64,000 bases of DNA from Neovahlkampfia damariscottae (lineage: Eukaryota; Heterolobosea; Selenaionea; Neovahlkampfiida; Neovahlkampfiidae). The stretch spans positions 1-64,000 of the forward strand of contig JABLTG010000029.1 of assembly GCA_016618085.1 (NCBI GenBank), in the 5' to 3' direction. The notes beneath the pieces are model-generated. The model was not told the DNA's origin and searched no databases. It saw nothing but the letters and a program-made list of their open reading frames with translations. The position numbers and the translations under genes are program-made. This document shows, in pieces, positions 1 to 11,497 of the stretch (position 1 is the stretch's first letter; every line of letters starts with the position of its first letter).

Positions 1-1
1 T

Positions 2-286
2 GTTCAACATTTTTTGTTACAACCAATCAAACTCTCAAATTTTTTTAGTCCAATTAAATTAAAAATTCGAATTGAGGAATGTGGATTATTGAATATTGTC
101 AAAAAACAAAGGAAATTAAACTCATTTAATAAATTTAGTCACCCAAATTTGGAAATCTGTGAAATTCTTTTCAAAAAAGATTCACCTCGTTCAAAAGAAA
201 AAATTAAAAGATATTTAAAAGAAAATAAATTAACAAACAAATATGCTGGCATCCAATATCTTTTGAAATTAATATACCTAAAATAG
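2..286 (+). CDS. 3' end of an unidentified protein gene (5' end outside window)
   Basis: An open frame enters from the left edge and ends in TAG at 284-286. It has no methionine codon, so it is read as the last exon of a gene that begins upstream. The roughly 94 visible residues are basic and Leu/Ile/Lys-rich, with no recognised domain. AT-rich spacer and the 3' end of the oppositely oriented glucosidase gene follow, so this would be a convergent pair. A chance open frame in AT-rich sequence cannot be excluded. Confidence 0.4.
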   Translation, partial: VQHFLLQPIKLSNFFSPIKLKIRIEECGLLNIVKKQRKLNSFNKFSHPNLEICEILFKKDSPRSKEKIKRYLKENKLTNKYAGIQYLLKLIYLK

Positions 287-411
287 TACAATGTTTTGTA
301 TTGTTTATCTTGGTTTTCTCATCTTATTTTCTCTCCTATAATAATTCTGAACATATTTGAATTTTGCACCAATTGAATAAATAAACTATTCTAATTGGTC
401 TTGAAAAATCT

Positions 412-3235
412 TTATTCAATCACAACTTTCCAATTTGTAATTATTGGCAAACTCTTTGTTCTTATGGTCAGAATATTTTCTTTAAACTCAAAATCTAAAT
501 TCATTTCTGATTCAAGTCCAACAGTAGAATCTTTTAATTCAGGAATATTTGCTATAACTTTTGTTGGTGGTTTATCAAACCCAAAAACAACAATTTTTTC
601 AACTACATTCTTCAATTTGAATCCTGATTTTGTCAATGGATGATTTGTTATATTTTCAATAATAGTTGATGATAAAGTTTTTTCAACATCAAATTTACGA
701 TAAGTATATTCACCATTTTTCTTATAATTGAATGAATGACCATCATCAACATATAAATCACCTTCTGCTCTACCTGATGAACTTAATGCAATTTGTAATG
801 TATAAGGATCGTCTCTCATTTGAAATGTTGATTTTCTTACTCTTTTTTTTAATGGAATAACAGTTCCTCCTCGTTGTAAAACTGCTATTTTATTCATTGG
901 TGTATTCATTGTATGTTCTTTGTATGATAAATATTTTTCACCTGTTTCATAATCATACCATGGTTGTCCTGCTGGAATATATACATTTGTTGTTGTTTGT
1001 CCTTCTTGAGTTACAGGTTTAATTAACAAAGCATCTCCAATTAAAAATTGATCTTGCATTGAAAGTGTCTTTTTATCACTTGAAAATTCCATAAATAAAG
1101 GTCTCATGATTGGCCAACCTGTATAACTTGAATGATAAAATAATGTATAATAAAAAGGTAATAAGTTATATCTTCTAACAATTGCAGCACGTATTAATTT
1201 TGTATTTTCAGCTCCAAATAACCAAGGTTCTCTTCTTTTTGTTTGAATTTCTGCATGACCTCTAAAGAATGGATAAAATGCTCCTGTTTGATAAAATCTA
1301 ACAAGTAATTCAGGTGTTGGATCATCAAAGAAACCACCAACATCTGCTCCTACAAATTGTAATCCTGAAATACCTAAAGTTAATAATTGAGCATTTCCTT
1401 TATCTAAATGATCCCATCTGGCTTGATTATCTCCTGTCCAAACAGCTACATATCTTTGTGAACCTGAAAAGAAAGCACGTGAAAGAATAAATGGACGATC
1501 ATTTCCATCTTGTCTATTAACATGTCCTTCATAAACAGCCATACTTTGATAAAAACCATATTGGTTGTGAACTGCTCCATGTTCAACTCCTCCATGATGA
1601 ATAGCATTCTTGTGCATTGTAATTTCAGGACCTGAAAATACACTTGGCTTTAAAAATTAATTCTTTTTTTTTTTTTAAAAACTCACTTCATTCATATCAA
1701 TCCAAGTATATAAATTTTTTGTTGAACCTTGATATTTATCATAAGCATATAAACCACCATACCATTTACGAACATCTGGATTAAAAAAATCTAACCATGA
1801 ACTTGAACCAGGCCAACAATGACCTTCATAATCATTTCCGTCTGAATTTTTAACATAATATCCAAGTCTTGTTGCTTCTTCATGTACATGATATCCTGAA
1901 GCTCTTTTTATATGTGGGTCTGAAATAGTCACCATCTTAAAAAAAAACCGTTATTTTTTTTTTTTATTTTTACTTTTCTTCCATCTCTAGCTACTCTATT
2001 TTGCATATGAATTGGATTTGGAAATTTAAGTGAATCCCATGTAAAATATTTTTTATCATCTGTATGTTCAATATCAAGCCATAAAACATCATATGGAATA
2101 TTATGTTCATTAAATTTACCATTAACCTGTTTTACGTCAGCTTCGTCTTTATAATTCCATCTACATTGATGATATCCAAGTGAAAATAATTGTGGTAAAG
2201 GTGGTGTACCTGTTAAATAAGCATATTGACTGATAACATCTTTTACAGTAGGTCCAGGTAATATAAAAATATCTAATAAACCAGTTTCAGAAACCCATTT
2301 TGAATTAACTCCATTTATCTTTTTTTTTAATTTTTTTTTTAAAATTTCTTACACCACGTTCAATATCAATGAATGTTTCTGATGGATTCATTGAAAATAT
2401 ACCTGATGCACCTTCTGGTCCAATACTCATCAAAAATGGTATGGATCCATATAAACCCATTGGATTATTTAAATCAAATCTAAAAACATCCAAGTTATAT
2501 AATCTATATGGTTCTGTTAGAAATGTTCCTTCTTTGATTGTATCTGGAAGATTAAGATCCATTGCTCTTTCAGGTATACCATAAATATGATCAGCACCTG
2601 CAAAGCTAACATCAAAACGAATAGCTGATTCTCCTTCTATTCAAAAAAAAAAAAATAAATATTTTTCAACTTCTTTTACCGTATTTTCTAGTTTCATTTG
2701 TTTTTGGATCAACTTCTTCACTTTTTGGACGTGATTTATTTTCAATTGTTAAACTACTAAGAGCATTAAAAACAAGTACTTTTTTGTTGTCTTTTAATAG
2801 TGTAGCTCTCCATGGTTTATCGTCAAAATAAAAAATATAATTGTCTGGAAGAGAACCTTGTACATTTGTTTCTTGTTGACCAATTCTTCTTTTTAATGCA
2901 TATTTATCAAGAACATCTTTAACTTCTGTTCTATGTTTTAAAAGTTCTTCCTTTTCAGTTTTTTCTTTTATTTGTAATCTAAATATTCCTTTTTCATAAG
3001 CAAAAACATCAACAAAAAGAGGATCTTTGAATGGATTTTTTTTATCAACTAATTCAAATCTACTTTGAAAAGTATCCATAATTCCGTTCTTTGAATTTCG
3101 GTCATTTGTATAGAAAGACTGTTCTGTAGTTCTTAATCTTTTACAAAATGATTTTTGTTCACATTTTTCAAATTTTGCCGCGTCAAAAGAGACAACAGAG
3201 TAAATTATGAAAAATAAAAGAATAACAATTTTCAT
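412..3235 (-). CDS. GANAB: ER glucosidase II alpha subunit (GH31 alpha-glucosidase)
   Basis: This is the catalytic subunit of ER glucosidase II, which trims the inner alpha-1,3-linked glucoses from N-glycans during glycoprotein quality control. Five exons are inferred on the minus strand: 3235-2680, 2636-2353, 2318-1974, 1935-1687 and 1647-412. They sum to 889 codons plus stop, close to the family's usual length of about 940. Residues 1-17 form a signal peptide, followed by the [11 protein letters not shown] stretch typical of the family N-terminus. The GH31 nucleophile motif WIDMNE (Asp about 475) spans the exon 4/5 junction, and WTGDNQA supplies the acid/base Asp (about 551). HVYG-like (HIYGIPE) and [11 protein letters not shown] motifs are also present. 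No KDEL-type tail is visible, as expected because the beta subunit retains the complex. A CCAAT box lies 27 nt before the ATG. Family assignment is firm. Confidence 0.95.
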
Positions 3236-3262
3236 TCTTCAACAAACAACTGTAAACAAATT

Positions 3263-3287
3263 ATTGGTCGGTTTTTTTTCAACCAAT
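3263..3287. promoter_or_regulatory. Paired CCAAT boxes in a divergent promoter
   Basis: Two CCAAT pentamers sit back to back between the divergent glucosidase (ATG at 3235) and MIC13-like (ATG at 3314) genes. One lies at 3267-3263 on the minus strand, 27 nt before its ATG. The other lies at 3283-3287 on the plus strand, 26 nt before its ATG. The symmetric spacing, repeated at many other starts here, suggests a core promoter element. Its function is inferred. Confidence 0.6.
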
Positions 3288-3313
3288 AAAATCAATATCG
3301 GAAAATTTAAAAC

Positions 3314-3712
3314 ATGAACAGAATAACAAAAAATTTGACGTTAAACAAAAAACAATTTTATTCAACAAAAACTAATAATATTCAGGCCAGTATATTTAAT
3401 CCAACAAAACTATTATTTATACTAGGAGGTGTTTGGACCACTGGTTTATATGTTAGTCAATCCGTTTGGTATGATAAAGAATTAAGTGAAGAAGAAAAAA
3501 AATTAGAAGAAAACAGTACATTATTTAAAGCTACAAAAACAAGATTTATCAGATTATGGAATGAAGAATTAAAATTTGTAAGTCAAAGATTTAATGAAGA
3601 AATAAAAATAAAAAATGAAAGAGAAAAATACATTTTAAAAAATCATTTAAATGAAGAAATCAAAATAGAAGTTGGTGAAAATACAAAAATAAAAAATATT
3701 TCAACTAAATAA
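3314..3712 (+). CDS. Small mitochondrial inner-membrane protein, MIC13/QIL1-like
   Basis: This is a single exon of 132 aa. The N-terminus (about residues 1-25) is rich in Lys, Arg, Ser, Thr and Asn without acidic residues, as in a mitochondrial presequence. One hydrophobic segment with glycines follows (about 32-50, containing GGVWTTGLYV), and immediately after it comes WYDKEL. Metazoan MIC13/QIL1 and fungal Mic12 have the same layout: a glycine-containing N-terminal membrane helix followed directly by a YDxEL-type motif. These proteins belong to the MICOS complex at cristae junctions. The C-terminal half is a charged helix. The MIC13 assignment rests on layout and one short motif, so it is tentative. 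Any single-pass inner-membrane subunit is an alternative. The gene is divergent from glucosidase II alpha. Confidence 0.5.
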   Translation: MNRITKNLTLNKKQFYSTKTNNIQASIFNPTKLLFILGGVWTTGLYVSQSVWYDKELSEEEKKLEENSTLFKATKTRFIRLWNEELKFVSQRFNEEIKIKNEREKYILKNHLNEEIKIEVGENTKIKNISTK

Positions 3713-3833
3713 ATATTTTTTTTTAGAAACTCAAATTTAAAGAGTATATTGATATTGGAGTAGATTGTTAAGTCAAAAGTGTTTATAAGGGTTTAAATTC
3801 AAGTTTGATTTCGTTTAAGTTTTGAACAGTTTC

Positions 3834-3838
3834 ATTGG
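3834..3838 (+). promoter_or_regulatory. ATTGG (inverted CCAAT) box of UTP7
   Basis: The pentamer lies 20 nt before the ATG at 3859. The frame is open upstream of that ATG, but only with TTG, so the ATG just after the box is taken as the start. It is one of the series of start-proximal CCAAT elements in the window. Confidence 0.5.
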
Positions 3839-3858
3839 TCAATTGTTTCAAAAACAAA

Positions 3859-6005
3859 ATGGACACAGGAAAGTATCAACTTTCAAAAGAAGAAAAGAAA
3901 AGAGTAAAAAAATATTTAGAAGAAAAAGAAGAAAAAAAAAAACAATATGAAGAAGAAATTAAACAAGAAAAAAGAAAATTTGGAAAAGAATTAAAAAAGC
4001 AAAAACAACTTTATGAAAAACCAGAAAAAGATGAAAAAAAGAAACTTGAAAAATATCAAAGAAAAATACATAATATAGAACCACAAGAACAAACAGTCTA
4101 TCAAGTCAAACAAAAAAGAATAAATAAACATGAAAATGTTTTAAAAGCTAAATGGGGTTCTACTTCAAAACATAAAGCAGAAAAAAGATTAACAGAAACC
4201 GAAATTTTAAGAGAATCATCAACTGTACAAGGTGGTATTTCTATTGAAGATGATGATGTTTTTTCATCGACAAATCAAATCAAACAAGAAGACATTGTAA
4301 AAAATGTTGACATAAATTCACAAAAAAAAATATTTGATATTGAATTATCAAATACAGGACCATATAAAATTAAATATAATACTTCAGGAAGACATGTTTT
4401 ATTAGGTGGTAGAAATGGTCACGTTGCTTCAGTACAATGGAGAAATTTCAAATTAATTCATGAACAAAATGTAAATGAAAAAATAAGAGATATTTGTTGG
4501 ATGATGGATGATTCAATGTACGCAGTTGCTCAAAATAAATATACTTATGTATATGATGAAAATGGTTCAGAGTTACATCGTTGTGCTGATTTTGATAAAG
4601 TTACAATGATTGATTACTTACAACAGCACTTTTTATTAACAGGATGTGTAAGTTTATTTCAGTTTTATTAATCTTATTCTCTCAGACAAAAAAAGGAAGA
4701 ATAATTTACAAAGATATTTCATTAGGAAAGAATGTAGCAAATATTAAAGTTGGTTTAGATACAACTTGTATGATTCAAAATCCTTATAATGCTGTCATGT
4801 GTTTAGGTCATTTAAATGGAAGTGTTTCAATGGTCACTCCAAGAGATGAAAATTTAAAACCTGTTGTTTCAATGTTTTGTCATGATTCACCAATTTCAAA
4901 TGTTATTGTTGATAAAACTGGAAAATATTTAGTTACTACTTCTGTTGATCATTCTATTAAAGTTTGGGATATTAGAAAAACTTATCAACCAATCCAAGAC
5001 GTTAAATTTAATGAAACAGTACAATGTATGGATATTTCACAAAAAGGTGTTTTAGCAATTGGTACAAAAGATGAAGTTAAAATATGGGGTAAAGTTGATG
5101 ATTTAAAAAAAGGTTTGAAAAATTCACATTTTTTTTTTTAACACAACTTTTTAGAGTCTTATTTAAATATTAAATTACCATTAAAAGCTTATGCAACTTC
5201 ATTACAATTTTGTCCTTATGAAGATGTTCTTGGAATTGGACACTCAAGAGGAATGTCAAGTGCATTAGTTCCAGGATGTGGAGAATCAACATTTGATTCA
5301 AAAGTACCAAATCCATACTCTGGTTATAAAAATATTGCTGATTGGAATGTTAGAACTTTACTTGAAAAAATACCATTTGATATGATAAATTTAGATCCAA
5401 CTGTAATTGGTACTACAGGAGAAAGACGTGATGATTTTAAATATGATCAAAATGTTCAACTTGATGATAAATTAAAGTCAAAATTAGAGTCTTTGGGTAT
5501 TACACAAAAAGTTGAAAGAAAAAAAATTACATCAAGGGAAGAATTAACAAAACATCTTGAAGAACAACATGAAGTAAATTTTAACATTTTTAACATTTTT
5601 AAAAAGAAAATTAAAGAAAATCAAATTGGAAAAGAATGGTGGACAAAAAAAGGAACAAATGCTTTGGATAGATTTGCTTCTGGTAAACAAATGAGACCAG
5701 TGAACGAAGAAGAAGAAGATGAAACTGAAGAAGAAGAAGAAGAAGAAGAAGAAGTAGACCAAAATGTTCAACTTCCTGAAGAAGAAATAATAGAAAATGA
5801 TGAATTTTCGAGTGATTCAGATGAAGAAGTTATGAAAAATAAAAAATCACTTTACGGAGGAGATGTTAGTGATTCAGAAGAGGAACAAGAAGAGGAAGAA
5901 GGAAATAGAAAAAGAAATCATCAACAAATGTATGATTATGAAACGGAATCAGAGGAAGAAGAAGAAATAAAAGAAATACCAACATATAAAAAAATTAAAA
6001 AATAA
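3859..6005 (+). CDS. UTP7: UTP7/WDR46-type small-subunit processome WD40 protein
   Basis: This is a nucleolar WD40 protein of the SSU processome, needed for 18S rRNA processing. Exons 3859-4647, 4686-5112 and 5155-6005 give 688 aa with matching phases. A further 33-nt in-frame stretch (about 5574-5606, starting GTAAAT and ending AAAAAG) could be an unspliced-looking fourth intron, and removing it would leave the frame intact. The N-terminus is a long Lys/Glu coiled region. WD repeats follow (DHSIKVWDIRK is a classic repeat end). Next comes the BING4CT-type C-terminal region with LVPGCGESTFDS and GTNALDRF, close to motifs of yeast Utp7. The tail (about 540-688) is acidic with Glu runs, unusually long and low complexity. 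Family assignment is strong. Confidence 0.88.
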
Positions 6006-6084
6006 ATTTTTAACGATTTTTTTTTAACAATCTATTTTTAGAACGGTTAATGAACCAATAAATTTGCAATTTAAACTTAGTTGA

Positions 6085-6089
6085 CCAAT
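6085..6089 (+). promoter_or_regulatory. CCAAT box of NAMPT
   Basis: CCAAT lies 39 nt before the NAMPT ATG, within the context GACCAATAGG. A second CCAAT lies at 6055-6059. They are supported only by recurrence at other gene starts. Confidence 0.45.
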
Positions 6090-6128
6090 AGGGAGATTAT
6101 CTCAAAACAAAAAAAACAAACAGACACA

Positions 6129-7749
6129 ATGAACAACATGCTCGGATTACCAATTTCTGTAATGACAGATTCATATAAAGCTGGTCACTTTGCACAATAT
6201 CCAGAATCATTAAAAATGGTAATTTGTTTCTTTGAATATTAAATACTTTTTAGGTAGCTTATGGAGAATTTAGAAAACCATATAAAGGATTAGAAAGTGA
6301 TGAAAGACTTGTTTTTTATGGAATGCGTTATTTTGTTGAAACATACCTTTACAAACAATGGACACTTGAAGATGTAGACGCAGCTGATAAATTTTATAAA
6401 ACTCATAATGCAGGAAATACACCATTCCCATGTAAGTTAAAATAGAGAAAATTCTTACTTTTTTTTTATAAAAAGACCCAAAAGATTTATTCGAAAAATT
6501 TGTTAAAGAAAATAATGGATATTTTCCAGTACGTTTAGAAGCATTACCAGAAGGAAGTTGTATTTATCCACATATTCCAGTTTATGTTATTACAGCTGAA
6601 AAAGAATACAGTAGACTCTGTACTTTTTTAGAAACACTTTTAACACAAGTTTGGTATCCAACAACAGTTTGTACACTTTCAAGAAAATCCAAACAAATTA
6701 TTTCAGATTATTTTGATAAAACATGTGATGAAGATGCAATGTGGAAACTTCCATCAAGATTACATGATTTTGGTTTTAGAGGATGTTCAGGTTTAGAACA
6801 AAGTGTTCTTGGAGGATGTGCTCATTTATTAAATTTTGAAGGTTCAGATACAATGTCAGCTGGATATTATGCTCAATATAAATTAAATAATGGAAAACCT
6901 GTTGCAACATCAATTCCAGCAACTGAACATTCAGTTATGACTTCATGGAGAAATGAAACTGAAGCTATTGAAAATATGATTGAACATTTTGGAAATGGTG
7001 TATTTGCTTGTGTTATGGATTCTTATGATTATTCATATGCTTTATCAAATATTTTACCAACTATTAAAGATAAAAAGAATGAAAAAGGTGGATGGATGGT
7101 TGTAAGACCTGATTCAGGAGATCCAGTTGAATCTGTTTTAATGGGTTTAGAAGCATGTGCAAAAGTATTTGGAACTGTTAAAAACAAAAAAGGTTATTTA
7201 GTTATTCAAGGTGCTTCTGTTATTCAAGGAGATGGAATTAATGTTCATACTATTAAAGATATTTTAGAAGCTGCAGAAAAAAAAGGTTTTGCTGCTGAAA
7301 ATATGGCATTTGGAATGGGTGCAGGTTTACTTCAAAAACTTAATAGAGATACAATGTCATTCGCAACAAAATTATGTTATATTCAATATGCTGATGGAAG
7401 TGAAAGAGATGTTATGAAAATGCCTTTGACAGATTTAACAAAATTCTCACTTCCTGGTCTTTTAAAAGTTGAAAAAGATAAAAATGGTGTACCTCAAGTT
7501 CATGTTGGTTCTGAAAAAGATGTTGGTTCAAAAAATAATATGCTTGAAGTAGTTTATGATAAAAAACCTGTTGGATATAAATTTGAATGTTTTGATGATG
7601 TTAGAAAAAGAGTTGAAACTGAATGGAAATCAATTCCAAAACAATTCAATGCAATTGGTGATGATTTACAAAAAAAAATTGATGCAAGAAAAGAAGAAGG
7701 AAAAAAACAAAAAGAAGAATTAGATGCTTTAAAAAAACAACAAAAATAA
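6129..7749 (+). CDS. NAMPT: Nicotinamide phosphoribosyltransferase
   Basis: The enzyme converts nicotinamide plus PRPP to NMN, the rate-limiting step of NAD salvage. Exons 6129-6218, 6254-6431 and 6476-7749 give 513 aa, close to the human 491. The N-terminus reads PISVMTDSYKAGHFAQYPE, typical of the family. The GFRG...AHLLNFEGSDT block carries the conserved substrate-binding Asp (about 214). ATEHSV carries the catalytic His (about 241), and RPDSGDP and IQGDG form the phosphate-binding part. The C-terminus has a short Lys/Glu extension that human NAMPT lacks. The stop codon lies only 6 nt from that of the convergent HELQ gene. NAMPT is patchily distributed, so its presence indicates nicotinamide salvage in a single step rather than through nicotinamidase. 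Confidence 0.93.
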
Positions 7750-7755
7750 ATTATT

Positions 7756-10607
7756 TTAAACTTGATAATTTTCCAATTCTGATAATTGATTCTTGATTAT
7801 TGATGCTTTTTTTTGTAAAAATTTCTTTGCATTATCAATTATTTTCTCAGCAGTCCTTTTTGGATTTGGTCCTAATTTTGATCCTAACTTTGAAACAATT
7901 TTTGAAGGTTTTGATTTTGCAAGAATCATTGGATCTTTAAATCCATAATTTAATAATAATCTTGCACGAATTGGACCAACACCATCAATTTCAATTAATT
8001 CCAATGCATCTGATTTAACTCCAAATTCTAATCTTTTTGAATATTGTGATAAAATTGATTGTAATAAATTCCAATTCATTCTTTCACAAAATTTTAACAT
8101 CATTCCTGCAAACATTCCACTTGATTGCATTAAACTTTGTAAAACTCCACGATTCACTTGATATTTTTGTTCTACTTCCCATAAACCTTTTTCATTCACT
8201 AAATCATATAAAATTAAAGAATAAAAGAATCTCTTTGCAATTAATTCTTTCTCTTCATCTTCTTTATTTGTTATAATTCTTCCTCTACTCATTGATTTTT
8301 GTACTAATAGTTTATTTGAAATACCAATAGATTGAGCAATTTTATGTCTTTCTGGGCTTAATAAATTATAAATATTTGATAAAATATTCCAATTTGGTTC
8401 TGTTTGAATACCAATTGGAGTTAATAGATAACATAAATGAAGTTCATCACTTAATATTATTCCTTGTTGCTGACATCTTGTCAATTCTTGACTTACAAAA
8501 ATAGCTTCTGACATTGAAAATGAACTTTTAAATGTTGCTAAACCAAAAGGTGTAGTTTCATATTCATATTTAATTTCTTCTCTTGGTTGTGAATCAAATA
8601 AAAGTTGTTGTGAATTATCATGATCAGATAATTGTGAATCAATTTTTTGTGAATCCAATTGAGATTCCAATTGTGAATTTGGTAGTACTTTTCTTTTTTG
8701 AATAAAATTTTTTTCAACTAAAAAATAAAATTCTTCTTTGAATTGATCAACTAATTTAACATCTTTTGTTTGAATAAAATTAAAAGTAGTTTCTGAAATT
8801 TCTTTGAAATCTTCAATATTGATACCACATGATACAAAATCTAAAACTAATTTTTGAATACCATTTTTGTTCAATTGACTTTTTGTTTTTTCTAATTCTT
8901 CTTGAACTAATTTCATACCTTTTTCATTTTCTTTATTTCTTTTGGTTAACATTAAAAATGATTCTCCATATTCATCAATACCCGCTCTACCTGCTCTTCC
9001 ACTCATTTGTAAATATCTTGATTTTGTTAAGAATTGAGTTCCAATATAAGGAGAACGAAAAATACTAAAAATTCTTATTAGTAATTCATTCACATACACT
9101 CTTTTTGCAGGTAAATTGACACCAGCTGCTAATGTTGAAGTCGCTGCTAAAATACATAAAACTTTCTTTCTATAAGCATCTTCAATTAAAGATTTTTCTT
9201 CAATTGTTAATCCACTATGATGAAAAGCAACTCCAAAAGGAATACATTTTTTTAAAGTTTCATCTATAGATAATGATTGATTACTTGTTTTTAAATTTTG
9301 AATCAATTCATCTTTTTCTGATTTCTAAACATGTTAAAAATATATCAAATGGTATTACATTGATATTCAATAAATCAATTGAAAGTAAATTACTCAATTG
9401 AATAGCTGTCCCTTCACAACCTTTCTTTGAGGAACAAAAAATTAATACAGATCCATCAGGGACAATCTAAAAAAATAAAAAAAAAAATTCTAATTTTACT
9501 TCTTCACATAATTGTAAAATATTATCTGGATCTTTTTTATTTGGAGTTTTTAATTGTCTCAATAATTTTCCTTCTACATCAAAAATTTCATTATCAATTT
9601 TCAAATATTCAGTTAATGGAACAGGACGAAATGTAGAAACATACAAAATTGCATTCAACCAATTTGATAAATCTTCAATATTTGGAATAGTTGCAGACAT
9701 ACCAATAATTTGAATATTTTCTTTCTTTGAATAAAATAATAATTTAGTTAATAAAGATTCTAAAATTTGACCTCTGTCACCTGTTTCTCCAATCATGTGA
9801 CTTTAAAAACCATTAGAAGAAATAGTTTTGTTCAAACAGTTCATCAATAACAACACAACCCAATTCATTCAATTGATTTTCTGTTATTAAGCTATTTATT
9901 ATACTATTTGCTTTTTCAATTGTAGCACAACATAAAATATTTCCTTTTGGAAGTGGTAAAGATCCTTGACTTCCAAAATATGGTTCGACTTGAAACCCAA
10001 GTTCATCTCCAAATAATTCAAGTTGAACTCTTTTCTCTTCTACAAGTGAAACTAAAAATTAAAACAAAATTGTAACAAACCATATGGAACAATAAAAAGT
10101 ACTTTTTTTTGTTTGACTATTAAATTTCTCATCATTAAGATTTCAGCAACTAATGTTTTTCCTCCTGAAGTTGGTAAAGAGTAAATTAAATTTGTTCCAT
10201 CAGCTAATCTCTCATCGTTCAAAACTTCATATTGCCAATCATAAAAATTTTGAAATTTACGATATTCCTTTAAAAGTGTTCTATAAAGTGGTGGTAATTC
10301 AAATAATCCTTCTAAAATTTCAAGACGGTCCTTTTTTTTATTGAATTAATTATTTTTTTTTTACTTCGTTATCAGATTCATCAAATTCTTCAAAATCCTC
10401 TTCAAAGTGCTCTTGCTCTTCTTCTACACCCATAAAAGGATCAAATTCTTCTTGGTCGTGACTTGGAAATATTTCCTGGGATTCAGTGGGTGTTTTTGAT
10501 CTTAAGTCTTTTAGAATTTCTTCAAAGTTTTCAATTTCCTTTCTCTTTTTTGAAAATTTGTTCGTTTTTTGGTTATTTATTTTTCTCTTGTTCATCAAAC
10601 TCTCCAT
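7756..10607 (-). CDS. HELQ: HELQ-type DNA repair helicase (Hel308/POLQ-like SF2)
   Basis: This is an SF2 DNA helicase of the HELQ/Hel308 family, acting at stalled forks and in interstrand crosslink or homologous repair. Six exons on the minus strand are inferred: 10607-10365, 10330-10081, 10051-9838, 9800-9500, 9466-9359 and 9324-7756, for 894 aa. Introns are 29-37 nt. The acidic N-terminus (about 1-80) is low complexity. Walker A is TSGGKT (Lys about 139), motif II is DELH, which spans the exon 3/4 junction, and motif VI is in QMSGRAGRAG. A winged-helix and ratchet region follows, then a C-terminal helix-hairpin-helix (EIDGVGPIRARLLL). No polymerase domain follows, which favours HELQ over POLQ. 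The middle carries a Gln/Ser-rich insert (LESQLDSQKIDSQ) that looks lineage-specific. The upstream ATTGG is 36 nt from the ATG. Confidence 0.9.
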
Positions 10608-10656
10608 TGAACTAAATTCGTTTCATGAAAGGAAAATGAAATGATTGGATAAAATT

Positions 10657-11457
10657 TTATTCATCTTCTAATCCTTCTTCATCTGTAACATAATGACTTG
10701 TATAATCAACATCACTCCAATCAGCATCATCACTCTTTATAATTTCTGCTTGAGCTAATCCAGATAATGGAAGACTTTTTGGTAATACAACTTTAAATCT
10801 ATGATCCGGATGTATGATTAAAGCATTTAAAAAAAATTTTTCAAAGCAAGACATAAAATTATTTTGAACTGAATCACAATACTTTTCAGTTTGAAGTTTT
10901 GTATCAACATTTTGACCTTTAAAAAAATAACTTAAAATATTTGCTTCTTCTTCAGATTTTTTTCTTTCAAAACATTCATTTGATAACTTGTGTAACTCAG
11001 TACATGATGTTCTAATTACGCATCCAAAAATTTTTTGTTTTAATTCACTACATTCCGTTTGTTCAGGTTTACCTAAACAATTCATTTTTTTTGCTTTGTT
11101 TATTAATAATTCACAATTATTTTGAACTGCTTGAGTTTTTATGATTCCAAAATTATCTTGTGAAACTAGACTATTCAATTCAACTAAACCTTTTCTTTTT
11201 AAATTTTCAAAAGATCTTGGACATTTGGTTATATTTCCATCATTTCTTTTTATACAGTCTGTAAAACTTGTTCTAATTTCTTTTGGTACCAATGGTATAA
11301 GAAGACAAGCGTGAAATTTTTGAACTTCAGGTTTTTTTGAAGTTGAGTTATTTGACAAATCATCAACAAGAGAATTAGTTTTTTCTGTATATTCTAGACT
11401 TTCTCTCAATGTTTTCCAACACCTTTTGCGGTAACCTTCATATAAAAAATCAGTCAT
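10657..11457 (-). CDS. Cys-rich CHCH/CX9C-like protein, unidentified
   Basis: A single exon of 266 aa. I do not recognise an orthologue. The central part (about 110-215) is helical with repeated spaced cysteines. CSELKQKIFGC and CTELHKLSNEC are CX9C pairs separated by five residues, and CDSVQNNFMSC is another. Twin CX9C is the hallmark of proteins imported and oxidised in the mitochondrial intermembrane space by Mia40. The C-terminal about 30 residues are acidic, with tyrosines. The CCAAT box on the minus strand ends only 4 nt before the ATG, so the 5' UTR must be very short or include the box. Intermembrane-space location is an inference from cysteine spacing. The similar pattern in the 57688-58237 gene supports a shared family trait. 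Confidence 0.75.
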   Translation of the reverse strand: MTDFLYEGYRKRCWKTLRESLEYTEKTNSLVDDLSNNSTSKKPEVQKFHACLLIPLVPKEIRTSFTDCIKRNDGNITKCPRSFENLKRKGLVELNSLVSQDNFGIIKTQAVQNNCELLINKAKKMNCLGKPEQTECSELKQKIFGCVIRTSCTELHKLSNECFERKKSEEEANILSYFFKGQNVDTKLQTEKYCDSVQNNFMSCFEKFFLNALIIHPDHRFKVVLPKSLPLSGLAQAEIIKSDDADWSDVDYTSHYVTDEEGLEDE

Positions 11458-11497
11458 TTTGATTGGACGGTTTTACTTCAAGAAAATTAAATTTTAT

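Noticed and set aside
3835-3858. Upstream extension of UTP7, and similar extensions of other genes, beginning at TTG or GTG (for example 12857, 14330, 47655, 51533, 55446, 57652, 60126)
   Set aside because: These frames start at non-ATG codons, often within the ATTGG/CCAAT box itself, and a good ATG follows shortly. They are open only by chance.
5544-5771. Minus-strand ORF of poly-Phe across the UTP7 tail
   Set aside because: It is the reverse complement of Glu/Lys-rich coding sequence. Similar Phe/Leu/Ser-rich shadows occur opposite IWS1, the SRA gene and the FG tail.
7756-10607. POLQ (helicase-polymerase) instead of HELQ
   Set aside because: The protein ends after the helix-hairpin-helix region and no A-family polymerase motifs appear downstream or upstream.
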